The notes: a model not told the origin generated them from the letters alone. DNA of 51,346 bases from an uncultured Clostridia bacterium (GCA_947630545.1 CANRHX010000010.1:1-51346); one strand, 5' to 3'; positions 40,138-49,950 are shown, counted from the stretch's first letter. Program-made: numbers and translations.

Positions 40138-42109
40138 ATGTCCATATTTGATATTATATTAATGGTAGCTGTTGTCGCATTGGCGATTTTTGTAGTATAT
40201 TACTACATTAAGAAGAAAAAAGAAGAAAAAGTGGAAGAAACCATTAATGTTGACGACAAAACATATACATTAGACATGATGAAAGACTTCGTAAAAAAGA
40301 GACTAAATGAAATTACTAAAGTTAACTTATATGATATTGGTTTGTCCGAAGAAGAATTAAAAAGAAGGAAAAACAAAAAATATGAGTTAAAGAAAGCTTT
40401 AAAGGGTTGTACATATGGTGACGTCAACGATAAAAAATATGTTAAAGAATTAATATATGATATTTTAGAAAAAGAATATGGAGTAACAGAAACAAACATA
40501 TCAAAAGCAATTCCATTTGATATCCCTTCTTTATTAACAGCACAAGACAAATTCGATATTTTAATTTATGCTTATAAAAAAGAATTTGGGTATGAAGCAT
40601 TAACAGAAATGATAAAAAAATACCATTTAGCAGAATTAAAATATGTAGCAGGAGAAACGAAACCATCATATGTAATAACAGATGAAGAAATTTCTGATAT
40701 ATATGAAAAAGAAAACGTTACATTATCTTTTCAAGATAAATTAGCAGTTGTAGTTCAAAGAATATATCAACACTATAAAGGATATAGTTCAATAGATGAA
40801 GTAAGAGATATGAATATAGATGGTATATCAGGAGGAGTATCTGGACTTCCAGAAAGTTTCTTAAGCCAAGTTGCACAAACAGATGGCGACTATTTATCAC
40901 AAGTGTCAGAACACAAAGTTCCAAGAGCATGCGATAGTATATGGATATTCTTCCAAGGTAAATCAATACGTTTAGCATTTCTTTCATTTGGAACAGAAGC
41001 AGAATTAAAAAGAGTTTGCCAAAATATATATAAATATAATAACCCAGGACAATTATCAGATACAAATGGTTATAAAATCAATGAAATGAAGGATGGTTCC
41101 AGAGTTGTTGTTGTAAGACCTAGCTTCTCAGAAACATGGGCATTCTTCGTAAGAAAATTCGACGTAAAACGTTCAACACTTGAGCAATGGTTCAAAGGAG
41201 AACCTGGAAGTGATGAATCAATAGAATTATTAAAATTCTTAGTAAAAGGAGCAAGAATTATATCAATCACAGGTGAGCAAGGTTGTGGTAAAACAACAAT
41301 GCTTATGGGAATGATAGAAAATATTTATGAAACAATGAACATCCGTGTTCAAGAAACTGCATTCGAGCTTCACTTAAGAAGAATATATCCAACAAGAAAC
41401 ATCTTAACTTTCCGTGAAACAGATACAGTATCTGGACAAGAAGGTTTGGACGTTCAAAAGAAAACTGACGGTTCCGTAAACATAATCCGGAGAGGTTGCA
41501 ACAGACCCCGTAGCCGCATGGATGATACAAGCTGCTCAGGTTGCATCTAAATTTACATTATTTACTCACCACGCAAAAACCTTTCCTAACTTAGTTACAG
41601 CTTTAAGAAACTCAATGTTAAGAACTGGAGTTTTCAAAAACGAAAAAACAGCAGAAGAACAAGTTGTATCAGTTTTAAACTTTGATATACACTTAACAAA
41701 AGACTTTAGAGGAAAAAGATATGTAGAAAGAATTACAGAATGTATACCAGTAGAAGATAAAAACGAATATACATTCGATCATAGAAAAGAATCAACACTA
41801 GAAGGAAAATTTGATAAATTTTTCGATAATGCAACACATTATTTTACAAAAGTAACCGACAGAGAATTATTTATGTATAGAAATATATTAGAATATGTAG
41901 ATGGCGAATATGTAGTAACTAACCCAATTACACCAACAAACATTAAAGAAATGAGAATTAATATGGATGACAACGATAGAGAAGCTTTTGACAAATTTGT
42001 AGAAAAACATTGGGGAGATAATAAAAAAGCATTGGAAACTGTAAGTGTAAGTGCAGGAATAGAAGAACCAGTAAAACCAAAAAGAAGAGGAAGACCTTCA
42101 AAAAAATAA
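40138..42109 (+). CDS. CpaF/TadA-type secretion ATPase; needs a +1 shift at CGG 41488-41490
   Basis: Walker A ISITGEQGCGKTTMLMGMIE; after the shift GEVATDPVAAWMIQAAQVASKFTLFTHHAKTFPNLVTALRNSMLRTG; ORFs 40138-41550 and 41522-42109 in different frames. Confidence 0.92.
41488..41490 (+). other. Putative CGG +1 frameshift site 6 (CpaF/TadA-type ATPase)
   Basis: …GTA AAC ATA ATC C|GGA GAG GTT GCA ACA GAC CCC GTA GCC GCA TGG = VNII-G-EVATDPVAAW (Walker-B-adjacent GEV). Confidence 0.93.
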
Positions 42110-42138
42110 AATAAAACAAAAGGAGGTGTAACTTAAAA

Positions 42139-44217
42139 GTGTCTAATCAAATGCTTTACTATATAATAGGAGGTTCTGTAGCAGCCTTTGTAGTAATTGT
42201 AATTGCATATTTTATAATATCAAAAAAGGCTAATAAGTCTGAGTATAAAAGAATTCAAAAATTACAACAAGGAACTAAAGAAAATAAATTTTCTGTTGAA
42301 ATATTATATCAAAAATTATATATAACATATATAAAAATTCCATTTATAAAAAGATATATATTAAAATTAAGGCGTAGGCTAGAAATAATAAATATAAATG
42401 ATGAATACATAACAAGAAGAGACTCAGCAAAAATGCTAACGCGTTCACTTTTAGTAATAATACCACTTGTATTAATAACAATAATTTTAACACATACGAA
42501 CACTTTATTAATGGTAATATTATTATTATTTGAATTATTTATGGTAGACACTTTTATAGATGGACAAGTAGATAAAATAGATGACAAAATACTAAAGGAG
42601 CAGATAGAATTCTTTTCAGAAATAAGACATGCGTACCATGAATATAACATGGTTGAAGAAGCAATATACCAAGTTTCTCAGGATGATGAAAGAACAGTAT
42701 CTGCTCAAGGTGAAAAAATATATGAAATATTAATATCAGATGATCCAGAGATGGAACTTGAAAAATACTATGATATTGCTCCAAATAGTTTCTTAAAAGA
42801 ATTTGCAGGAGTTTCATACTTAACAAAAGAATTTGGAGATAGAAAAGTAGATGGAGCATCATTATACTTAAAAAATGTTAATAATATAACACAAGAAATG
42901 CAACTTGAAATATTAAAAAGAGATAAATTAAACTATGTGTTTAGAAGTTTAGCATTTATAGCAATAATTCCTGTAATTGCATTAGAGCCATTAAAAAGTT
43001 GGGCTGTTAGTAGCTTTAGTTTTACAGATGCATGGTACAATGGAAAGCCAGGAATGATTGTGCAAATATTAATTTTAATAATTGCATTTATTTCATACAT
43101 ATTAGTTAGAAAATTAAAAGATAATGGTTCAACTAATATGAACACAAAAAATACTGAAAATCCATGGCAACAAAAAATATATAGTAAAAAACCATTTAAA
43201 AAAATTATTGATTTATTTATACCAAAAAAAGGTACAAAAGAGCATAGAAAAGTTAGTCAAATGCTTAAAGATTCAGCATCACATTTAAAAATAGAGTGGT
43301 TATATACAAACAGAATTGCTATTGCAATTGTTGCGTGCTTAGTTTCAATAGTTTTATTTGCACAATTACATGTTGTGGCAATTGACTATGTATATAATGA
43401 ACCAACAACAGATTATGATTTGATAGGTGGACTTTCTGACAAAGATAAAAAGAAGGCTATGGAAGTAACATTAATACATAATAAATTTTTGGATAAGTTC
43501 CGAGGACAAAGTGGTGTAACACAAGAAAAAATTGAGGCTGAAATGCGAAGATCTAATGATTTTATGACTGCTACAGATGAAGAAATAACCCAAAATGCAA
43601 AACAAGTTTTTGACAAATTGCAAATAATAAATCAAGAATTTATGCAATGGTATGAATTACTTTTATCATTTGTATTTGCAATAGCAGGATATATGTCACC
43701 AATATGGTTATTATTTTTCCAAGTAAAAATGAGGCAATTGGAGATGGAAGATGAGGTAATGCAATTCCAAACAATTATACTTATGCTTATGAGGATAGAA
43801 AGAGTAAATGTTGAAATAATACTTGAATGGCTAGAAAGATATGCAAACATTTTCAAACCAGTTTTAACAAACTGTATTAACAACTATGAAGCTGGTGCTT
43901 GGGAAGCACTAGAAGAAATGAAAAATGCTGTATCTTACCAACAATTTATAAGAATAGTAGAAAGTATGCAAGCAGCAGTTGAAAAAATACCAATAAAAGA
44001 TGCTTTCGATGAATTAGATTCAGAAAGAGATTATTATCAAGAAAAACGTAAAGAGTCAAATGATAGACTTATTTCTAGAAAAGCTATGATAGGAAAAGCA
44101 ATTGGATTTGCACCGATGGTTAGTCTGTTTATTGGATATTTAATTGTACCTTTAGTATTTGTTGGATTTACAAGTATGGGAAGCTCATTTAATAGTATGC
44201 AAAGTATGGGTAAATAG
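42139..44217 (+). CDS. TadB/TadC-like (type II secretion F domain) inner-membrane platform protein
   Basis: Two membrane regions plus cytoplasmic helical segments, downstream of the CpaF-like ATPase; start ambiguous (GTG 42139 after aggaggtg). Confidence 0.7.
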   Translation: MSNQMLYYIIGGSVAAFVVIVIAYFIISKKANKSEYKRIQKLQQGTKENKFSVEILYQKLYITYIKIPFIKRYILKLRRRLEIININDEYITRRDSAKMLTRSLLVIIPLVLITIILTHTNTLLMVILLLFELFMVDTFIDGQVDKIDDKILKEQIEFFSEIRHAYHEYNMVEEAIYQVSQDDERTVSAQGEKIYEILISDDPEMELEKYYDIAPNSFLKEFAGVSYLTKEFGDRKVDGASLYLKNVNNITQEMQLEILKRDKLNYVFRSLAFIAIIPVIALEPLKSWAVSSFSFTDAWYNGKPGMIVQILILIIAFISYILVRKLKDNGSTNMNTKNTENPWQQKIYSKKPFKKIIDLFIPKKGTKEHRKVSQMLKDSASHLKIEWLYTNRIAIAIVACLVSIVLFAQLHVVAIDYVYNEPTTDYDLIGGLSDKDKKKAMEVTLIHNKFLDKFRGQSGVTQEKIEAEMRRSNDFMTATDEEITQNAKQVFDKLQIINQEFMQWYELLLSFVFAIAGYMSPIWLLFFQVKMRQLEMEDEVMQFQTIILMLMRIERVNVEIILEWLERYANIFKPVLTNCINNYEAGAWEALEEMKNAVSYQQFIRIVESMQAAVEKIPIKDAFDELDSERDYYQEKRKESNDRLISRKAMIGKAIGFAPMVSLFIGYLIVPLVFVGFTSMGSSFNSMQSMGK

Positions 44218-44231
44218 GAGGTTAAACCATT

Positions 44232-45065
44232 ATGGAAAACGCGTCAAAAGCCTTAATAATGGCTGGTGGTGTACTTATTTCTATAATTATTATAAGTATG
44301 CTTATGCTTATGGCTAATAGTTTAACTAGCTACCAGCAAACATCAGTACAAACTCAAAGAGAAGCAGAAATATTTAAATTTAACCAACAATATGAAGGAT
44401 ACAATAGAAATGGTGTTAGAGGTAATGAATTATATTCACTAATAAGTAAAGTCATAGATTATAATAAAAAAAGAACTACTATAGGAGAACCTGGAGACTC
44501 AGAAGGATTTGAACCAATGGAGATATCCTTTAATTTAAAAGGAAATAATAAAGATTTAACAAAAGATGACACAAATAGAATATTTACAGAGCCAAACATC
44601 TATACTTTTAATACATCTGCACGTAGCGATGCACTTAGAGAAAAAACTATAGAAAAGATAAGTGATTTAACAAAAGATGATATAGAAAATACAGTGGAGC
44701 ATACAAAATTTAGAGTTACAGAAGCAAGTTTAGATAGATTAGTAACTGGTTATGACAATATATTTATTTCTGCTGAAGAATATAATGGAAAAAGTATCGA
44801 AGATAAAGTAAAAATTTTCTGGAACTTTAATAGTTCATTAGGTGCGGATTTCTTTACAATAAAAGGAGGAATAGATGAAGATGATCTAGATAGGTTATGG
44901 AATTTGATTGATGAAGATTCTGATATTAGAGAAAAAGTAAATACATACTATGAATATGTTCAATTTAAAAGAGCAATATTTGATTGTGAACCTGATTCAG
45001 TTAAATATAGCACTACTGGAAGATTAATAAAAATGAACTTTATATTTACTGGAAAATTTAATTAA
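44232..45065 (+). CDS. Pilin-like MENASKAL-family protein 1
   Basis: MENASKALIMAGGVLISIIIISMLMLMANSL; tandem paralog. Confidence 0.65.
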   Translation: MENASKALIMAGGVLISIIIISMLMLMANSLTSYQQTSVQTQREAEIFKFNQQYEGYNRNGVRGNELYSLISKVIDYNKKRTTIGEPGDSEGFEPMEISFNLKGNNKDLTKDDTNRIFTEPNIYTFNTSARSDALREKTIEKISDLTKDDIENTVEHTKFRVTEASLDRLVTGYDNIFISAEEYNGKSIEDKVKIFWNFNSSLGADFFTIKGGIDEDDLDRLWNLIDEDSDIREKVNTYYEYVQFKRAIFDCEPDSVKYSTTGRLIKMNFIFTGKFN

Positions 45066-45080
45066 AACAGGAGAAAAAAT

Positions 45081-45572
45081 ATGGAAAATGCATCAAAAGC
45101 ATTGTTAATGGCTGCAAGTATATTAATAGGTGTAGTAATATTAACATTGGGGGTATATTTATATACTAGTTTTAGTGAATCTGCAAATAATATGAAAAAA
45201 CAAATGGAAGATAATCAAATAGCTAATTTTAATAATCAATTTTTATTATATGAAGGAAAAACAGACTTAACTATTTATGATGTATATACTGTAGCAAATC
45301 TTGCAATAGAAAGCAATAAAAAGTATGAATTGCAAGATGAAGGAATAAAGGTTGTACTTACTGCAGAAGGGATTAATAAGGTAAATATTATTGAAAATAA
45401 TGAAAATAGTTTGGAATATACAAAATTTATAGATAATTATATGTATGCTAGTGGAGAACATTTTGGTAAAGATGTTATTGAATTAAAAAAATTTAAATGT
45501 AGTATACAAATGAATGAAGGAACTGGTAGAATAGGTATAGTTGAATTTACTGAAGATAAGCCAACTAGTTAA
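45081..45572 (+). CDS. Pilin-like MENASKAL-family protein 2
   Basis: MENASKALLMAASILIGVVILTLGVYLYTSF. Confidence 0.65.
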   Translation: MENASKALLMAASILIGVVILTLGVYLYTSFSESANNMKKQMEDNQIANFNNQFLLYEGKTDLTIYDVYTVANLAIESNKKYELQDEGIKVVLTAEGINKVNIIENNENSLEYTKFIDNYMYASGEHFGKDVIELKKFKCSIQMNEGTGRIGIVEFTEDKPTS

Positions 45573-45637
45573 AATATAAATATATTAAAAATATACTTGA
45601 AAAAAAAAAAAGAAAATGTTATAATTAAGGAAGAGTT

Positions 45638-46069
45638 ATGAAAAAAATGGCGATATTTTTTACAATAATTATAATAATTGTTGTAGGAGTAAGTTATATG
45701 TATTTACAATATCAAAAAAATCAAAATGAAATAACAAATCAAAATAAAATTTATGAAGAATACTTAAATAAAGAAAAAACTGGAACAGAAATTGCTACAA
45801 TAATAAATAAAGCAATGGATAGTAATCACAACAATGGAGTAGAAAAAGACGAAAATGGAAAGTACAAAGATAATGGAAAAAATTCAATAAATATAGATAT
45901 AAAAATGATTGATGACGATAATACATATAATATGGAAAAAATATTTTATGGAGGAATTAGCACATTTACTTCATATTATAGAGATATAAAATTTAAATGT
46001 ATTAAAATAGACTATCATAAAGAAAATGGTAGAGTAAAATATATGTTATTTGAGCAAATAACACAATAA
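45638..46069 (+). CDS. Hypothetical membrane-anchored protein in the Tad locus
   Basis: N-terminal TM MAIFFTIIIIIVVGVSYMYLQY. Confidence 0.55.
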   Translation: MKKMAIFFTIIIIIVVGVSYMYLQYQKNQNEITNQNKIYEEYLNKEKTGTEIATIINKAMDSNHNNGVEKDENGKYKDNGKNSINIDIKMIDDDNTYNMEKIFYGGISTFTSYYRDIKFKCIKIDYHKENGRVKYMLFEQITQ

Positions 46070-46146
46070 ATTTAGTTATTAATGTTTATCAATACAATTG
46101 ATAAAAAATATAAAAAAACAAAAGTAAAAATAAGGAGGAAAAAATT

Positions 46147-46581
46147 ATGGAGAATGCGTCAAAAGCTTTATTAATAGCGGCGGCTATATTAATCGCAATA
46201 GTTTTAATATCATTAGGAGTTATGGTTTTGGGACAAGGCTCTCAATTAGTCCAAAATGCAGATATGAGTAGTACTGAAATAAGTGCATACAACGAAGAAT
46301 TTAAGGGATTTTTAGGATCAAATGTTAGAGGAACAACAGTAAGGCAATTGATAGAAAAAGTTAATCAGCATAATAGAAGTAATAATGGGGATCTTTCTAA
46401 GCAAATTGCTATAGAGTCAACTAGTACAGCCAATTCTGGAGGTAATACAGTAGATCTTGATAAAGCAGCAACTACAATAGGAACATCAACAATATCAACA
46501 GGATATTCTTATACAGTTACTGCTGATTATAATTCAGGTGGATTAATTTCAAAGATTTATGTTCAGAAAAATGCGAAATAA
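46147..46581 (+). CDS. Pilin-like MENASKAL-family protein 3
   Basis: MENASKALLIAAAILIAIVLISLGVMVLGQ. Confidence 0.65.
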   Translation: MENASKALLIAAAILIAIVLISLGVMVLGQGSQLVQNADMSSTEISAYNEEFKGFLGSNVRGTTVRQLIEKVNQHNRSNNGDLSKQIAIESTSTANSGGNTVDLDKAATTIGTSTISTGYSYTVTADYNSGGLISKIYVQKNAK

Positions 46582-46610
46582 ATAATAATTAGTAATAAGG
46601 AGGTAATACT

Positions 46611-47192
46611 ATGGAAAATGCAGCAGATGCGTTAAAAATGGGAGCATGGGTTTTAATATTTGTTGTTGCATTATCTATTTGTATTAATGCCTTTGGTCAA
46701 GCAAAAGAATGTTTCGAAACAATACTTAATAATGCTGATAGAGAATATTTAACAAGTTATATACCACCAAGTGGTAATACTCAAAGAATAGTTGGATTTG
46801 AATCAATAATTCCATCAATATATAGATCATTTAAAGAAAACTATAAAGTTGTATTTAAAGGTTATGTATTATATACAGATAAAGGTGAAGATATAGACAG
46901 TATAGACTTAATTATTAATGGCTATACAGATGATGTTAAAGAAGAATTCTTAAAAAGAATTTTATATGGAGAAAATGATCCTAGATTTTCTACTCCAGAT
47001 GCACAAGCATATACAGCATCACATTTTTCTGATATAAAGTTTGGTAATGGTTTATATAATTTGATAAAAGGAAAAATGTTTAAAGAAAGTTTAGGGGTAT
47101 ATGATCCAAATGAAACAGAAGGAGGTTCAACTTCTACTCCAGAAGCAAGCAAAAAAGAAAGAAGAGTTATTACATATGAAGAAGTAGTCTAA
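46611..47192 (+). CDS. Pilin-like MENA(ADAL)-family protein 4
   Basis: MENAADALKMGAWVLIFVVALSICINAFGQ. Confidence 0.6.
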   Translation: MENAADALKMGAWVLIFVVALSICINAFGQAKECFETILNNADREYLTSYIPPSGNTQRIVGFESIIPSIYRSFKENYKVVFKGYVLYTDKGEDIDSIDLIINGYTDDVKEEFLKRILYGENDPRFSTPDAQAYTASHFSDIKFGNGLYNLIKGKMFKESLGVYDPNETEGGSTSTPEASKKERRVITYEEVV

Positions 47193-47222
47193 ATATTGTA
47201 AGTAAATAAGGAGGAAAAAATT

Positions 47223-47735
47223 ATGAGTGATACTTTAATAGTAGTAATAGCAATAGGAATAGCTGCAATAATAATGTTTGTATTTCCATTAATTACAATG
47301 TCAGACAGAGTAGATGATGCTTCACAAGTTTCACTTCAATCAGAAACATCTAAATTTGTCCAAGACATAACGAACAAAGGAGAGTTAACTCAAGAAGATT
47401 ATAATGCATTTTTGGCAAAATTGCCATCTCAAAATACATATATGCTAGAGACTGAAATATGGAGATTAGATGAAAATCCAGGCAAAAAAACAACACAAAC
47501 AAATAGCAAAAAAATTGGTGAAAATGTATATTATGGTATTTATACATCTCAAGTAGAAGAAGAATTATTTGAGGGAACGCAGAAAAAGATTACATTAAAA
47601 GAAGGAGACATTTTTACAGTTAGAGTAAAAAATACTAATAGTACAATGTCACAAGAACTTTCACCATTACCAGATTCTGATGTATCAACATTATCAGCAG
47701 AAAGTTCAGGAATGGTAACAGTTAATGGAAAATAA
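47223..47735 (+). CDS. Pseudopilin-like membrane-anchored protein
   Basis: MSDTLIVVIAIGIAAIIMFVFPLITMSDRVDD N-terminal TM; within the locus. Confidence 0.5.
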   Translation: MSDTLIVVIAIGIAAIIMFVFPLITMSDRVDDASQVSLQSETSKFVQDITNKGELTQEDYNAFLAKLPSQNTYMLETEIWRLDENPGKKTTQTNSKKIGENVYYGIYTSQVEEELFEGTQKKITLKEGDIFTVRVKNTNSTMSQELSPLPDSDVSTLSAESSGMVTVNGK

Positions 47736-47739
47736 ATAA

Positions 47740-47782
47740 AATTTAAATAGCTTGTAATTTATATTACAAGCTATTTAAATAT
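47740..47782 (+). terminator. Hairpin after 47735 (attenuator or terminator)
   Basis: atttaaatagcttgtaatttatattacaagctatttaaat. Confidence 0.7.
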
Positions 47783-47808
47783 AAAAATACACAAAGGAAC
47801 GGTGAATT

Positions 47809-49947
47809 ATGAGTTTAGATAAATTAGCAGTAATTTTTATAATTATAATATTACCAATTTCAGTAGTGTTAAATGTATATACAGATTATCAAGCAAAAAC
47901 ATTAAATTTACAAATTTCTTATGATGAAAAACTAAATAAAGCAACATCTGATGCAATAAAAGCTTATCAATTAAATGCGTTTAATGAAAGTACATCAGAT
48001 TTATCAGAGTCAAAAATGAGAGATATTAAAGCAGCTGCAAATTCTTTTTTTAATTCACTTGCAACTAGTTTTAATATGGCAGGATACGGTAAAGAAACTT
48101 TACAACAATATGTACCTGCACTTGTATTTACAATGTATGATGGATATTATATTTATTCTAGATACACAAACACTTTATCAGAAGAAGATTATACAGAGGG
48201 TGATGAGAGTTTAGGAATTGAACCATCAAGATATAAAGATGGTGATGATTTATATGGAGTAAAGCCATTTATTAGTTACAGTTGTAGGTACATAGATTGT
48301 CCTGAACAGGGAGATGATTTTGTAATAACATATACTTTAGATAATTATATTTCAATACAGGGACAAATAAAAGGAGAATGGATAAATGATGCAGGATATG
48401 TAATAGATATAAATAAAATTGAATATGATTCAAATTCATCATCTTTAACATATAGAGGTCAAGAAATAAAACCAGAAGAAATTATGAAAGAAAAAGTGGG
48501 ACAAGAAGAATATCCATATCAAAAAATTAAAGGGGTTAAATATTATTATGATAAAAATCATAAAAATGATGCTGGTAATCTAGAGCCTCAATGGTTTTCT
48601 TTAATGAATGGAGATAAGCTTTATACAACTGTAAGTTATACTTTGAATAATGACTATTCAGCATATAACTATTACAAAGATGCATATAATTTTACAAATA
48701 GACTAAAGAATAAATACAAAATTGGTGGATTAACGCCTAGCAAGGCTTATACAATTGTGGAAACAATCAAGGAAGATGGTGAAGTTGAATATGAGCTACA
48801 AAATATTACTGATGAGCTAAATCAATCAGAAACTACTAAAATTTTTGGAGAGAATTTTGCTGAAGGTATAGAAGAACCATCATCAAATTTTAATGAACAT
48901 AGATTAGCTATAATAAGATATACAATAGAAAAAGACTTATCTATAGCAATAAAAAATTATAATAAATATTCACCTAATGTTGATGCTGATTTTCAAATGC
49001 CTAAGCTTGAAGAAACAGAGTGGGATAAAATTATGAATAATATTACTCTAATAAGTTTCTTACAGGGAATGCCTATTGGTGCAAAAGTATATAATGGTTG
49101 TTGTGTAGTTGCAAATAATAAAAACGATGAAGTCGTAGCAGAAGAAGCTATATATATAGCTAACAATACTCCTGCTTCTAATGGAGATAAATATTTTTAT
49201 AGTCCTTTGTATAGTGAGTTTGACAAAGATGAAAAAAAATTAATAGGAGTTCTTAATGTTGATTTAGAACGTAGATCAATAGAAGGTGGAGATGCAACAG
49301 TTGAAGAAGATTACTATTATCCCAAAGAATATTATGCGGATTATGATAGTATAGTGAGCCCTACTAAAAATGTTAACTTATATGCTGACCAGGCTGATCC
49401 TGCATTTGCTTCAAGTACAACTCAGTATGCTTATAATGGAAATATATATAAATATATGGAAAATAATGCTGAGTCCAATGTAGCAACTGCATATTTTACA
49501 GCATTAGGACGTGAAAGATATAGTACGTATAAAATAAGTGATCCTTATAAAATTCCAAGAGATGTAAAATATTTTGAAGGAAATAGTCATAAATATTACA
49601 TATTTAAAAAATCTGATATAACATATTGGAATAATAATATATTAACAGAAACAACATTAACATGGAATGGTGCTGAGGCTTATTGTGAAAGCATAGGAGG
49701 TCATTTAGCAACTATAAATTCAGAGCGTGAACAGCAATTTTTAAAAGAATATATTGGTAGTTCTGCAGAAACAGCAAGTGGAAAAAAATTTTGGATTGGA
49801 GGAATTAATAATAAGTGGATAACAGGTGAAGTTAATAATGATCTCTCATATAGTGGTGTAGATTCTAATTATTTTAGTTGGTATAATTCTAGTAATCCAA
49901 ATGCTAAAAGTGATAATACATATTTTATTTGTGAATGGGAAAAATAG
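47809..49947 (+). CDS. Large Tad-locus surface protein with a C-terminal C-type-lectin-like domain
   Basis: N-terminal TM; C-terminal YYIFKKSDITYWNNN…LTWNGAEAYCESIGGHLATINSEREQQFLKEYI…KFWIGG…YFSWYNSSNPNAKSDNTYFICEWEK. Confidence 0.8.
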   Translation: MSLDKLAVIFIIIILPISVVLNVYTDYQAKTLNLQISYDEKLNKATSDAIKAYQLNAFNESTSDLSESKMRDIKAAANSFFNSLATSFNMAGYGKETLQQYVPALVFTMYDGYYIYSRYTNTLSEEDYTEGDESLGIEPSRYKDGDDLYGVKPFISYSCRYIDCPEQGDDFVITYTLDNYISIQGQIKGEWINDAGYVIDINKIEYDSNSSSLTYRGQEIKPEEIMKEKVGQEEYPYQKIKGVKYYYDKNHKNDAGNLEPQWFSLMNGDKLYTTVSYTLNNDYSAYNYYKDAYNFTNRLKNKYKIGGLTPSKAYTIVETIKEDGEVEYELQNITDELNQSETTKIFGENFAEGIEEPSSNFNEHRLAIIRYTIEKDLSIAIKNYNKYSPNVDADFQMPKLEETEWDKIMNNITLISFLQGMPIGAKVYNGCCVVANNKNDEVVAEEAIYIANNTPASNGDKYFYSPLYSEFDKDEKKLIGVLNVDLERRSIEGGDATVEEDYYYPKEYYADYDSIVSPTKNVNLYADQADPAFASSTTQYAYNGNIYKYMENNAESNVATAYFTALGRERYSTYKISDPYKIPRDVKYFEGNSHKYYIFKKSDITYWNNNILTETTLTWNGAEAYCESIGGHLATINSEREQQFLKEYIGSSAETASGKKFWIGGINNKWITGEVNNDLSYSGVDSNYFSWYNSSNPNAKSDNTYFICEWEK

Positions 49948-49950
49948 ATT

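Noticed and set aside
7069-41490. Six frameshifts as random sequencing or assembly errors, or as pseudogenes
   Set aside because: None lies in a homopolymer; all are the same event (extra C before GG giving a zero-frame CGG); downstream frames stay open and conserved, including catalytic motifs of def; surrounding genes are intact. A systematic technology artefact cannot be fully excluded without reads, but the many uninterrupted GGA/GGT Gly codons in identical contexts argue against it.
7069-41490. Simple sense reassignment of CGG (e.g. to Trp or Gln as reported in other bacteria)
   Set aside because: Reassignment would leave the reading frame unchanged; here the frame changes by +1 at every CGG.
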